NCBI RefSeq assembly: GCF_030230605.1
Contig: NZ_JASPDO010000003.1
Coordinates: 62,001 to 126,000, forward strand
Length of the DNA: 64,000 nucleotides
Direction: 5' to 3'
From: Brevibacterium sp. UMB1308A
GTDB lineage: Bacteria; Actinomycetota; Actinomycetes; Actinomycetales; Brevibacteriaceae
Shown: positions 55,935 through 64,000 of the stretch, piece by piece
How positions within the stretch are numbered: position 1 is the first letter of the stretch
Layout: each line of letters opens with the position of its first letter
The notes under the pieces: generated by a model
The model's input: the letters and a program-made list of their open reading frames with translations, nothing else
What the model was told of the DNA's origin: nothing
The model's database searches: none
Program-made: the position numbers and the translations under genes

Positions 55935-55968
55935 TGAGAGGCGACCACACACGCGTGGTCGCCTCTCA
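55935..55968 (-). terminator. Hairpin after ndh
   Basis: A perfect 14-bp inverted repeat TGAGAGGCGACCAC / GTGGTCGCCTCTCA with a six-base loop lies 12 bases past the ndh stop. The following bases AACTGTTG make a poor U-tract. Confidence 0.65.
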
Positions 55969-55980
55969 CACGCCTAACGC

Positions 55981-57354
55981 TTACTTGTTAGCTGGCTCCT
56001 TGCGAGGAGCTGGCTTCGAGTGAGCAGCTTCTACGAAGCTCTTGCGTGGCACGTCCAGGTCCTTCAACGCGGTGAGGTCGCGACCAGCAACGAAGTTGAG
56101 GAACCAGTTGGTGAACACACGCAGCTTGCGGTCCACGGTAGGAATTGCGTAGCCGTGGTATCCACGGTGCATCAGCCATGCGAGGAAGCCGCGGGTTTCG
56201 AAGTCACCCATCTGTGCGACACCCTTGTACAGTCCCATACCGGCAACCGCACCCAGTGACTTGTGGAAGTACTGGCGGAATTCGGTTTCGCCACGCAGGG
56301 CAGCCAAAATGTTAGCGGCCAGAACAGGAGCCTGACGAACAGCGTGCTGAGCGTTTGGCACGCAGTAGCCACCAACACCGCCACCGGAGAGGTCAGGAAC
56401 AGCAGCGTTGTCACCAGCACCCCATGCGCCTTCAACAACACCGTTTTCGTCTTCCACGCGCAGGTCAGCGCGAACCGTGAGGCGACCGCGGTCGTCCAGT
56501 GGAAGGTCCGAGTCAACCAGCAGTGGGTTAGCCTTCACACCGGCGTTCCACACGATGGTGTCAGCGTCGAACTCTTCACCGTTGGACAGCTTGCAACGCT
56601 TGTTAGTGCAGTCCTGCAGGAAGGTCTCCAGGTACACGTCAACGCCACGTTCACGCAGGTGGTCGACAACCCAGCGTGCCTGCGCTTCGCCAACTTCTGG
56701 CATAACGCGAGGTGCAGCTTCAACCAGAACAAAGCGAACGTCAGCTTCCGTGAGGGTTTCGTGCTGTGCAACTGCAGAGCGCACCATGTCTTCGATTTCA
56801 GCGAGCGCTTCGATTCCAGCGAATCCACCACCGACGAACACAAACGTCAGAGCCTTACGACGTTCTTCGTCGTTCTCCATGAGAGCCGCAGCGTCTAGTT
56901 GGTTGAGGATGTGGTCGCGCAGAGCAACAGCTTCTTCAATGCGCTTGACACCAATAGCTTCTTCGTCCAAACCAGGGATCGGAAGTGCACGTGCAACCGA
57001 ACCGGCAGCCAACACGATGTGGTCGTAGTCCAGTTCAAATGCTTCGTCACCTTCAGGCTCAACAACCGCGTACTTTTTGGCGTGGTTGATGGAGCGCACG
57101 TAACCGGTGACAACTTCTGCACCCTTGAGGTTGCGACGCAGTGGTACCACAGCGTGGCGCGGTTCGATTGAACCAGCGGCAACTTCTGGAAGGAACGGCT
57201 GGTAAGTCATGTACGGGTTGGGGTCAACAACGGTGACAGTTGCTTCACCTCGACCCAGGTTCTTCAGCAGGTTCTGGGCGGTAACCAATCCGAGGTAACC
57301 TCCACCTACTACGAGGACGCGTGGACGCAATTTGCTATTACGAATCAAAGCCAT
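55981..57354 (-). CDS. ndh: Type II NADH dehydrogenase
   Basis: NDH-2 is a monotopic membrane flavoenzyme that passes electrons from NADH to menaquinone without pumping protons. The 457-residue protein has the FAD dinucleotide motif VLVVGGGYLGLVTAQNL (about 13-30) and the NADH motif FVFVGGGFAGIEALAEI (about 172-188). The ATG-type second FAD motif appears as WGAGDNAAVPD (about 310). The C-terminal third has LAWLMHRGYHGYAIPTVDRKLRVFTNWFLNFVAGRD, a pattern of actinobacterial NDH-2 membrane-binding helices. A TAGCAT box stands six bases before the ATG. The gene is followed by a hairpin and then the tRNA. Confidence 0.93.
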   Translation of the reverse strand: MALIRNSKLRPRVLVVGGGYLGLVTAQNLLKNLGRGEATVTVVDPNPYMTYQPFLPEVAAGSIEPRHAVVPLRRNLKGAEVVTGYVRSINHAKKYAVVEPEGDEAFELDYDHIVLAAGSVARALPIPGLDEEAIGVKRIEEAVALRDHILNQLDAAALMENDEERRKALTFVFVGGGFAGIEALAEIEDMVRSAVAQHETLTEADVRFVLVEAAPRVMPEVGEAQARWVVDHLRERGVDVYLETFLQDCTNKRCKLSNGEEFDADTIVWNAGVKANPLLVDSDLPLDDRGRLTVRADLRVEDENGVVEGAWGAGDNAAVPDLSGGGVGGYCVPNAQHAVRQAPVLAANILAALRGETEFRQYFHKSLGAVAGMGLYKGVAQMGDFETRGFLAWLMHRGYHGYAIPTVDRKLRVFTNWFLNFVAGRDLTALKDLDVPRKSFVEAAHSKPAPRKEPANK

Positions 57355-57360
57355 AGTCTC

Positions 57361-57366
57361 ATGCTA
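57361..57366 (-). promoter_or_regulatory. -10 hexamer, leaderless ndh promoter
   Basis: TAGCAT on the minus strand, six bases (GAGACT), then the ATG at 57354. Confidence 0.6.
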
Positions 57367-57406
57367 TCGCTTGATCCGGTGTTTCACGAACGCGCCCCCT
57401 GAATGT

Positions 57407-58672
57407 TCATCGCATCTTTCCCGAGTCGTTTTTTCGACGTCGACTTTGCACCGACCACACGACTACACCGGACAGAATTAGCGCACCCCCTACGCTCAAA
57501 AGAGGTACGTAAAACCACGGCAGTTGATTGCGGTCGTGAGGGGTAGGTTGATGGGCCGAGGTGGTTCCCGGCTTGTCCGCGTCACCTTCGATAATGTCTT
57601 TTCCTGGCTTGGATGACTCTTGAGCCCGGCGATGCATGCGAACCCATTCGGCTAGCTCTTTCTTTGCCGATTTCACATCCTTGCCAGGTTTCGCATCAAG
57701 GGCCGCAACCGGGTCGATCCGCCCGTGTCCCACAATGGGGTCAACAGGTTTTTCCTGGTCGTGACCCTTCACGGGTTTTGCGGTGGAGGTCATAGCGGCC
57801 ACCACCTGATCGGCCGAATACTCAGGGTGTTCGGAACGGATCAGCGCAGCTACACCGGATACAAAGGGGGCAGCAAAGGAACAGCCTTCCGCCTCGGCGT
57901 ACCCACCTTCATAGTACGGAACAGGGATGTTCTGGGCCGGCCCCATCAGATCAACCGCAATGCCTGGCGCGGTCGACTCCGAATCGATTGAGTCGTCCTT
58001 CTTCAGACCCCCAACACCTACGACTCCCGGAACCGTAGCTGGCGACCAGGCTCGGGTCGCGCCCTGGGAAGCATTACCCACACACGCGATGATCACCGCG
58101 TCTTTTTCATAGGCGTAAGAAAACGCCTCGTCCCAGTATTCTGGCCACGCTGGATCGGCCCACCCAAGCGACATGTTGATGACCTTGGCTCCGTTATCCA
58201 CGGACCACTTAATGGCGTCAGCTGCCTGTTGGCGTGATGAAGGCGCGTCCGCTGGTCCACCTGAACCCAGCCACATGGACGCGGATAAGAGTTCAGCGTC
58301 TGGGGCGACGCCGCGTGGCCCCAGATTAGAACCGTTCCCTGCGATGACTCCGGCAACAGCCGTGCCGTGCCGCACTGTGTCCTTTGGCCCCACAGGGGTT
58401 TGGCCGTCGGTTTTTGACCCGGAGAAGTCCTTTGCCCCAACGACTTTGCCCGTGAGGTTTTCGTGGTCACCCTTGACCCCGGAGTCAATGATGGCGACTT
58501 TGACGCCCTTCCCTGTTGTGCGTTCCCAGGCCTTGTCGATTCCATACGACTCAATAAACCACTGACCGGGTGACGCTTTTGGGGCGGCGTGCACTGGGGC
58601 GCCAGGGCTCAACAGTGAACCACCCAGCACCAGGATTGCAAGTGAACCTAGCACCTGGCGGAGTTTAGGCAC
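57407..58672 (-). CDS. Membrane-anchored subtilisin-like serine protease (mycosin-like)
   Basis: This is an exported S8 protease of 421 residues. It has a signal peptide (hydrophobic LGSLAILVLGGSLL with a VHA-A type cleavage site) and a catalytic domain with Asp in VAIIDSGVKGDH, His in RHGTAVAGVIAG and Ser in GCSFAAPFVSGVAAL. Cysteine replaces the usual threonine before the serine. A charged linker follows, then a C-terminal membrane helix (PLLSVGGALILSGVVVW) and a basic tail. This layout equals the mycosins of type VII secretion, but no ESX gene is near. I start at GTG 58672 with GAGG upstream, overlapping ppx by eight bases, so it is the last gene of that operon. Confidence 0.88.
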   Translation of the reverse strand: MPKLRQVLGSLAILVLGGSLLSPGAPVHAAPKASPGQWFIESYGIDKAWERTTGKGVKVAIIDSGVKGDHENLTGKVVGAKDFSGSKTDGQTPVGPKDTVRHGTAVAGVIAGNGSNLGPRGVAPDAELLSASMWLGSGGPADAPSSRQQAADAIKWSVDNGAKVINMSLGWADPAWPEYWDEAFSYAYEKDAVIIACVGNASQGATRAWSPATVPGVVGVGGLKKDDSIDSESTAPGIAVDLMGPAQNIPVPYYEGGYAEAEGCSFAAPFVSGVAALIRSEHPEYSADQVVAAMTSTAKPVKGHDQEKPVDPIVGHGRIDPVAALDAKPGKDVKSAKKELAEWVRMHRRAQESSKPGKDIIEGDADKPGTTSAHQPTPHDRNQLPWFYVPLLSVGGALILSGVVVWSVQSRRRKNDSGKMR

Positions 58673-59600
58673 GTGACCTCGCCACGCCAAGTGCGATTCC
58701 GTCGAGAATGTCAGTTTCGCTACTCCGAATCGTCAGCCCTGGAGCAGCAGCGACAATCCGAGTAATCAAGCGGGCGTACACGGTAGCGCCTGCACCAATG
58801 ACGTCTACGCGTCCAGGGTGCATGTACGGTAACGCGGCCCGTTCCGCGCGTGTCATTGCGGCGAGTTTTTGACATGTTTCCAACACGCGGTCCACCTCGA
58901 GTTGCGCACCGTGGATGGCGTGGGGGTCGTATGTGGGCAGGTCCAAGTACGCTGCCGTGACTGTGGTGATAGTCCCGGCTACCCCCACCAAGGTGCGTGC
59001 CTGTGAAGTGTCGACTGTTTGACGTGCACGGTCGTACCACTCGTCGATGTCGGCCACCGCTGCCACTATTTCGTCCTCGGTAGGCGGGTCAGAGTGCATG
59101 TGTCGCTCGGTCATGCGCACGCACCCGATGTCCATCGAAAATGCACTGTCAACGGCATCCGTTCCCAAAACCAGTTCGGTTGAGCCGCCTCCTAGGTCCA
59201 TGACGAGTGCCGGGTAGTCAACGCTTGCGCCCAGCCCGGCTGTCGCCCCAATGAACGACAGTCCGGCTTCTTCTTCCCCTGTGATGACTTCCGCTTCAAT
59301 GCTCAAGCGTTCGCGCACTCCGGCAAAAAAGGTTTCGCGGTTGGAAGCATCGCGGGTGGCCGAGGTGGCAACGAAGCGCGCGTGTTCCGCACCGTGATCT
59401 GTGATGAGTTCAGCGTATTCGTCGATTGCTGAGAAGGTTCGTTCCAGTGCCTCTGGGGCAAACGCGCCTGTTGCGTCAACGCCTTGTCCTAGACGCACAA
59501 CACGCATTTCGCGCACCACGTCGGTCAGCGTGGTGCCGTCTGTGTCGGCGATGAGGAGGCGGATTGAGTTGGTTCCGCAGTCGATGGCAGCAACTCGCAT
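58665..59600 (-). CDS. ppx: Ppx/GppA family exopolyphosphatase
   Basis: This enzyme removes terminal phosphate from polyphosphate or from pppGpp. The 311-residue protein has the ASKHA-type phosphate motifs: AAIDCGTNSIRLLIAD at the start, VATSATRDASNRETF, GEEEAGLSFIGA and VMDLGGGSTELV (about 130). It has the single-domain actinobacterial size. Its ATG overlaps the DUF501 stop by one base (TAATG). The gene order eno-ftsB-DUF501-ppx is conserved in the phylum. Exopolyphosphatase is more likely than pppGpp hydrolase, by family. Confidence 0.92.
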   Translation of the reverse strand: MRVAAIDCGTNSIRLLIADTDGTTLTDVVREMRVVRLGQGVDATGAFAPEALERTFSAIDEYAELITDHGAEHARFVATSATRDASNRETFFAGVRERLSIEAEVITGEEEAGLSFIGATAGLGASVDYPALVMDLGGGSTELVLGTDAVDSAFSMDIGCVRMTERHMHSDPPTEDEIVAAVADIDEWYDRARQTVDTSQARTLVGVAGTITTVTAAYLDLPTYDPHAIHGAQLEVDRVLETCQKLAAMTRAERAALPYMHPGRVDVIGAGATVYARLITRIVAAAPGLTIRSSETDILDGIALGVARSRA

Positions 59601-60100
59601 TATCTTTGTACCCCCGGAACGTTGTTCATGCGTTCAATTGCACGGTCACCGATTGGGTTGACACCCGGCCCGGCGGCCAGCGCGTGACCAACCAAGGCGT
59701 GCAGGCACTTGACACGGTTGGGCATCCCGCCGGCGGAAAAGTCAGCAATTTCTTCGACAAACTCAATTCCGGCCTCATCCCCCAGCGTTTTGCGATCGTG
59801 CAAATACGCGCGATGAGCTGCCAAGTACTGAGCGGCCAGTTCTTCATTTTCTGCGAGTTCAGCTGTCCATTCGGACATGATCCCGGATGCTTCTAGACGC
59901 GAACATTCCGCAACGTAGTCAGGGTGTGTCAGATAGTACGTGGTGGGGAACGGTGAACCGTCTTCTAAGCGCGGTGCTGTTGCAATCACAAGCGGTTCCC
60001 CGGTGACGGATCGAGCTGCGACTCCAAGTACTCCCCGGGGGATCCGGCCTAACTGTTGGCGCACTGTTTCTAAATCTGCCTTACTCGCCAGGCCGACCAT
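59600..60100 (-). CDS. DUF501 family protein
   Basis: This is a 166-residue actinobacterial protein of unknown function. It has the family features QQLGRIPRGVLGVAARSVTG at the N-terminus, PFPTTYYLTHPDYVAECSRLEASGIM in the middle, and the C-terminal GGMPNRVKCLHALVGHALAAGPGVNPIGD. It includes a conserved Cys and two His that could bind a metal (inference). It lies two bases downstream of the ftsB-like gene and touches ppx by one base, so it is in the same operon. Confidence 0.9.
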   Translation of the reverse strand: MVGLASKADLETVRQQLGRIPRGVLGVAARSVTGEPLVIATAPRLEDGSPFPTTYYLTHPDYVAECSRLEASGIMSEWTAELAENEELAAQYLAAHRAYLHDRKTLGDEAGIEFVEEIADFSAGGMPNRVKCLHALVGHALAAGPGVNPIGDRAIERMNNVPGVQR

Positions 60101-60102
60101 TG

Positions 60103-60549
60103 CTATTCCTCCGTTGCTAGCCCCACAGTCTTCAGGGAATCCGAAAGTTCAACGTACCAGGGACGTTGCCGTTCACCCTTGTTCGCTTGATTTGCTGAAC
60201 CGTGTTCGTCCTTGTCAGATTCTACGATAAATATCTTTTCACCCGGCTTGGCGTAATGGTATTCGTCACGTGCACGCCGTTCGATGTGCTTGGGGTCTTT
60301 GAGCTCTTGCTGTTTCTTCTCGAGGTCTCGGATCTCTTGTTCTGTCGCTGCGTTGTCGCGCTCCAGAGCACTGATTTGTTGAGCTTGCCTAATTCCCGTT
60401 GTCACGGTGGGCACGAACATGAGTGCCACCAAGATGAACACCCCTGCAAGTGCAGTTTTGCGCCCAAAGCTCAGACGCTTACGTGACTTTTTGCGACCGG
60501 AAGATTTTGAGGACGAGGTCGCACGATGACTCTGCGTTTTCTTGTTCAT
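60103..60549 (-). CDS. FtsB/DivIC-family septum formation initiator
   Basis: This 148-residue bitopic membrane protein belongs to the division-site FtsB/DivIC family that bridges FtsQ and FtsL. A basic cytoplasmic N-terminus (about 1-28, KKTQSHRATSSSKSSGRKKSRKRL) is followed by a membrane helix (about 33-50). A coiled coil comes next (about 53-90, ISALERDNAATEQEIRDLEKKQQEL), and the family motif IERRARDEYHYAKPGEKIF follows. The start is ATG with a GAGG site. It lies in the conserved eno-ftsB-DUF501-ppx order, which is separated from eno here by a hairpin. Confidence 0.92.
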   Translation of the reverse strand: MNKKTQSHRATSSSKSSGRKKSRKRLSFGRKTALAGVFILVALMFVPTVTTGIRQAQQISALERDNAATEQEIRDLEKKQQELKDPKHIERRARDEYHYAKPGEKIFIVESDKDEHGSANQANKGERQRPWYVELSDSLKTVGLATEE

Positions 60550-60579
60550 GAGACCTCGTCATTCGCGCGTAGGGGAAGG

Positions 60580-60614
60580 GAAAAGCACGACACTTGTAGT
60601 GTGCCGTGCTTTTC
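60580..60614 (-). terminator. Terminator after eno
   Basis: Arms GAAAAGCACG and CGTGCTTTTC, with an extended imperfect inner stem, lie 50 bases past the eno stop. On the minus strand the second arm ends in TTTTCCC. Confidence 0.7.
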
Positions 60615-60663
60615 GTTAAACGCGAAGGCTATTCGCGGGTGTGTTGATTATCCGTTGTGCGGG

Positions 60664-61953
<1,290 letters not shown>

Positions 61954-61986
61954 TTATACACACGTCGAGAGGCTTCACGTGTAACT

Positions 61987-62736
61987 CTAATGCACAAGCA
62001 GTTTGTGGCGGAGGAGGTCCGGCGTTTTTGCATCCATGCCACCTGACAAAAGAAACTTTTCCACTCCCCCAAATTCTTCGTCTACCCGTCGCAACATGTT
62101 GTCCATGTAGACGCGTGGGGCTTGCGTGGCGGTCTCTGACAGGTTTGCCACAATTCCAGCGTTAGCAAAGTTCGCACTGATCGCGGCCAGAAACTCCGCC
62201 CCAAGGAACTGTTCTGTCGCGTTGTAGTCGGTCACCACGTCGTCACGCGCAACCCCTACGAGTTCGTGGATGAACGCCGTGACCACCCCTGTGCGGTCTT
62301 TTCCGGCCGAACAGTGGTACACCAAGGGACCTTCGGCATTGGCGACCAGGTCAATCACGTGCGCGACATTCATGGCGAAGTGATCGAGCAAGACACCATA
62401 CAGAGTTTCCAAGTCACGCTTTTCTAGCACCAACCGGTCGGGTCTTTCACGATCCGCTGGGTAAAGCCGGTTACCGAACAGGGGCGCATGAATGTGGTTG
62501 ACCTGCAGGTCCCCCAGCGCGTTAGGCGCGTTGGTGCGTTCCCGTTCCTCACGCAGGTCGATCACCGTGACGATGCCCAGTTCGTGAAGGCGCGTCCGTG
62601 CGTCGTCGGTCAGGGCGGACAACCCGTCCGAGCGAAACACTTTGTGTTGCACGACCTGCCCTAAAGGTGTGTTCCAACCTCCAATGTCACGGAAGTTGAA
62701 CGTTCCGCCGATCTCAATGCGTGTCGGTTGGTGCAC
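61987..62736 (-). CDS. Tyrosine phosphatase-like protein (Y_phosphatase3 type)
   Basis: This 249-residue protein is related to lipid/tyrosine phosphatases such as PtpB. The catalytic P-loop reads HCSAGKDRTGVV (about 135), with Cys and Arg in place. The N-terminal GTFNFRDIGGW motif and the VIDLREERER segment are typical. I start at GTG 62736, preceded by GAGG; this overlaps the mazG gene by 23 bases. The longer frame lies entirely in mazG. Whether proteins, inositol lipids or other phosphates are its targets is unknown. It sits between mazG and eno. Confidence 0.85.
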   Translation of the reverse strand: MHQPTRIEIGGTFNFRDIGGWNTPLGQVVQHKVFRSDGLSALTDDARTRLHELGIVTVIDLREERERTNAPNALGDLQVNHIHAPLFGNRLYPADRERPDRLVLEKRDLETLYGVLLDHFAMNVAHVIDLVANAEGPLVYHCSAGKDRTGVVTAFIHELVGVARDDVVTDYNATEQFLGAEFLAAISANFANAGIVANLSETATQAPRVYMDNMLRRVDEEFGGVEKFLLSGGMDAKTPDLLRHKLLVH

Positions 62737-63502
62737 GTTGACCTCTTTCGTCGATAAGTGCGTCGGTGGCGCGACGCAAAGCTCCTTCGGCGTCAATCCC
62801 GTTCGCGTGGGCCTTGCGAACAGCCGCTAACAGTTCCTGCCCGATTGTGGTTTCGGTGACATCTTCGTCTTCAGTCTCCGGCACGCCGGCAACATCCGCG
62901 TTGCTCTCCACGCTCAGGTCCACCCTGTCCAAGCGGCCCAACACCGTTTGTGTCCTTGCGAGCGCAGGCATACTGGCTGGGATCGACGCACACGCTTCAC
63001 GTGCCAAGTTATCACCCGCGGACACGTCCCCAGCGTCACCGTCGCCCGCGTCTCGTTTTTCTTCGGCCTTAATGCGTTCATAGGCCCGTTCAACGTCCTC
63101 AATACTGGTTGGTCCGGTGGTTTCAAAGACGTGTGGGTGCCGCCGAACCACCTTCGCACGCAACCTGTCTGCCACCTCGGTGATGGCGCGGGGGCTCACG
63201 TAGTTTCCGGTAGGTGGGCTCCCCGAGGTGGGGGTTGCGTTGGGCTGGTCGAGCAGCGCCGCGTGGAAAAGGACCTGATATGCCACGTCACCCAGCTCCC
63301 CTACAAGTTCCTCACGGGTCGTGGAGCTGGGGTTTGTGGTGTATTCCTCGATCGCGTCGAGGAGTTCATACGTTTCTTCAAGCACGTACGGGGCCAGGCT
63401 GGCATGCGTGTGCGCGGCCGCCCAGGGGCAGCGGGCACGCAAGTAGGCAACGACCTCGGCCGTTGACAGGGTCTCAGGGTCGACCGGTTCCCACCGCGTC
63501 AC
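62714..63502 (-). CDS. mazG: MazG nucleotide pyrophosphohydrolase
   Basis: MazG hydrolyses nucleoside triphosphates to monophosphates, cleaning the pool of non-canonical or damaged nucleotides. The 262-residue protein has the N-terminal LRARCPWAAAHTHASLAPYVLEETYELLDAI, with the EExxE metal helix, and the partner EELVGELGDVAYQVLFHA. RRHPHVFE follows. A Gly/Asp-rich insertion follows at about 155-175. The second MazG-like half is short, as in other actinobacteria. It starts four bases inside mfd. Confidence 0.92.
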   Translation of the reverse strand: MTRWEPVDPETLSTAEVVAYLRARCPWAAAHTHASLAPYVLEETYELLDAIEEYTTNPSSTTREELVGELGDVAYQVLFHAALLDQPNATPTSGSPPTGNYVSPRAITEVADRLRAKVVRRHPHVFETTGPTSIEDVERAYERIKAEEKRDAGDGDAGDVSAGDNLAREACASIPASMPALARTQTVLGRLDRVDLSVESNADVAGVPETEDEDVTETTIGQELLAAVRKAHANGIDAEGALRRATDALIDERGQRAPTDTH

Positions 63503-64000
63503 GACTCCCCCTTTTCACTACCGCCGCCCGGATTTCCACTATCGCCCGCCGTCTCACCACTGTCAGCTTTTTCGACCGGCAGGATCGCGTTGAGGAACTT
63601 CATGCACCATTCCAGCAGGGCTGTATCAGTGACGTCGCTGGCGGCGAATCCCTGTCCCGAGGTGGGTTTGGGTACCAGCACGGAACGCACCGCGGGTTTG
63701 ATGAGGGACCGCGGGTAGAGGCGTTTGAGTCGCACGACTTGCGAATCGGCGAGTTCAACAGGGCCGAACCGAATGTTGTTTCCTTGCGTAACGATGTCGC
63801 TGATGCCCGAGGCGCGTGCCCGGATACGCAAGCGGGCAACATCAGCGAGCACTGCGACTTCTGGCGGGTAAGGGCCGTAGCGGTCAGTGAGTTCGGCCAG
63901 GACTTCGTTAACGCTGGCTTCATCGGTCGCTGTTGCGAGTTTGCGGTAGGCCTCTAAGCGCAAGCGTTCCTGTTCGATGTAGTTTGTTGGCAAGTGCGCG
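63499..64000 (-). CDS. mfd: Transcription-repair coupling factor Mfd, C-terminal part (5' end outside window)
   Basis: The frame runs off the right end of the window, so only the last about 167 residues are visible. They match the C-terminal TRCF domain (D7): TNYIEQERLRLEAYRKLATATD, then ELTDRYGPYPPEVAVLADVARLRIRA, the segment that masks UvrA binding in resting Mfd. The translocase motifs lie upstream, outside the window. The tail is Gly/Ser/Asp-rich. It overlaps mazG by four bases, the usual actinobacterial mfd-mazG-eno order. Confidence 0.9.
   Translation of the reverse strand, partial: AHLPTNYIEQERLRLEAYRKLATATDEASVNEVLAELTDRYGPYPPEVAVLADVARLRIRARASGISDIVTQGNNIRFGPVELADSQVVRLKRLYPRSLIKPAVRSVLVPKPTSGQGFAASDVTDTALLEWCMKFLNAILPVEKADSGETAGDSGNPGGGSEKGES

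Overview
The window reads as chromosomal DNA of a high-G+C Gram-positive actinobacterium. Supporting markers are a WhiB2-type regulator, DUF3499, DUF5998, DUF501 and TIGR03089 proteins, an acyl-CoA carboxylase epsilon subunit, a mycobacterial-type inositol phosphate synthase, LGFP cell-wall repeats and a mycosin-like protease. Base composition is only moderately GC-rich for the phylum, so a Micrococcales-like lineage is my guess; I cannot name a species. No insertion sequence, prophage, CRISPR array or rRNA operon was seen. Coding density is high and both window ends cut through genes (a DUF58 protein on the left, mfd on the right).

Layout. 1-5.1 kb: a DUF58/SpoIIM/RDD membrane cluster, then manB-DUF3499 and a zincin-like gene. 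5.1-9.4 kb: whiB2, an FbiB/CofE-like protein in the place where mycobacteria carry fbiA-fbiB, TIGR03089, and a two-subunit CoA-transferase. 9.4-14.8 kb: manA, a large two-enzyme peptidoglycan hydrolase and an LCP-family wall ligase. 14.8-20 kb: purK-purE-acyl-CoA dehydrogenase, GtrA, a phosphodiesterase and DUF5998. 20-25.4 kb: a GNAT/acyl-CoA-synthetase fusion and a topoisomerase IV A subunit. 25.4-29.1 kb: birA with an adenylate cyclase, divergent from the acyl-CoA carboxylase beta and epsilon subunits. 29-38 kb: MFS and AbgT transporters, a DUF885 metallopeptidase, Bax-inhibitor-1, ino1 and prfC. 38-45.9 kb: hrpA, an auxin-carrier-family permease, a DUF1461 membrane protein, PPK2 and a lipoprotein. 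45.9-55.4 kb: a complete five-gene glycogen operon, glgP-glgB-glgC-glgA-glgX. 55.4-57.4 kb: a hairpin-rich spacer, one unusual tRNA and ndh. 57.4-64 kb: the mfd-mazG-phosphatase-eno-ftsB-DUF501-ppx-subtilase block.

Themes. Carbon and phosphate storage is concentrated here (glycogen synthesis and breakdown, PPK2, Ppx). Envelope building is also strongly represented (manA/manB, LCP, amidase-NlpC/P60, inositol phosphate, GtrA). Two observations stand out. The tRNA has a UAA anticodon and a leucine-type D arm but lacks the long variable arm of leucine tRNAs. In addition, many transcription-unit first genes show a fixed arrangement of a -10 hexamer, exactly six bases and the start codon, which indicates leaderless transcription; this also settles several start codons. 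The glycogen genes look proteobacterial in type, and the F420 locus appears to have lost fbiA.
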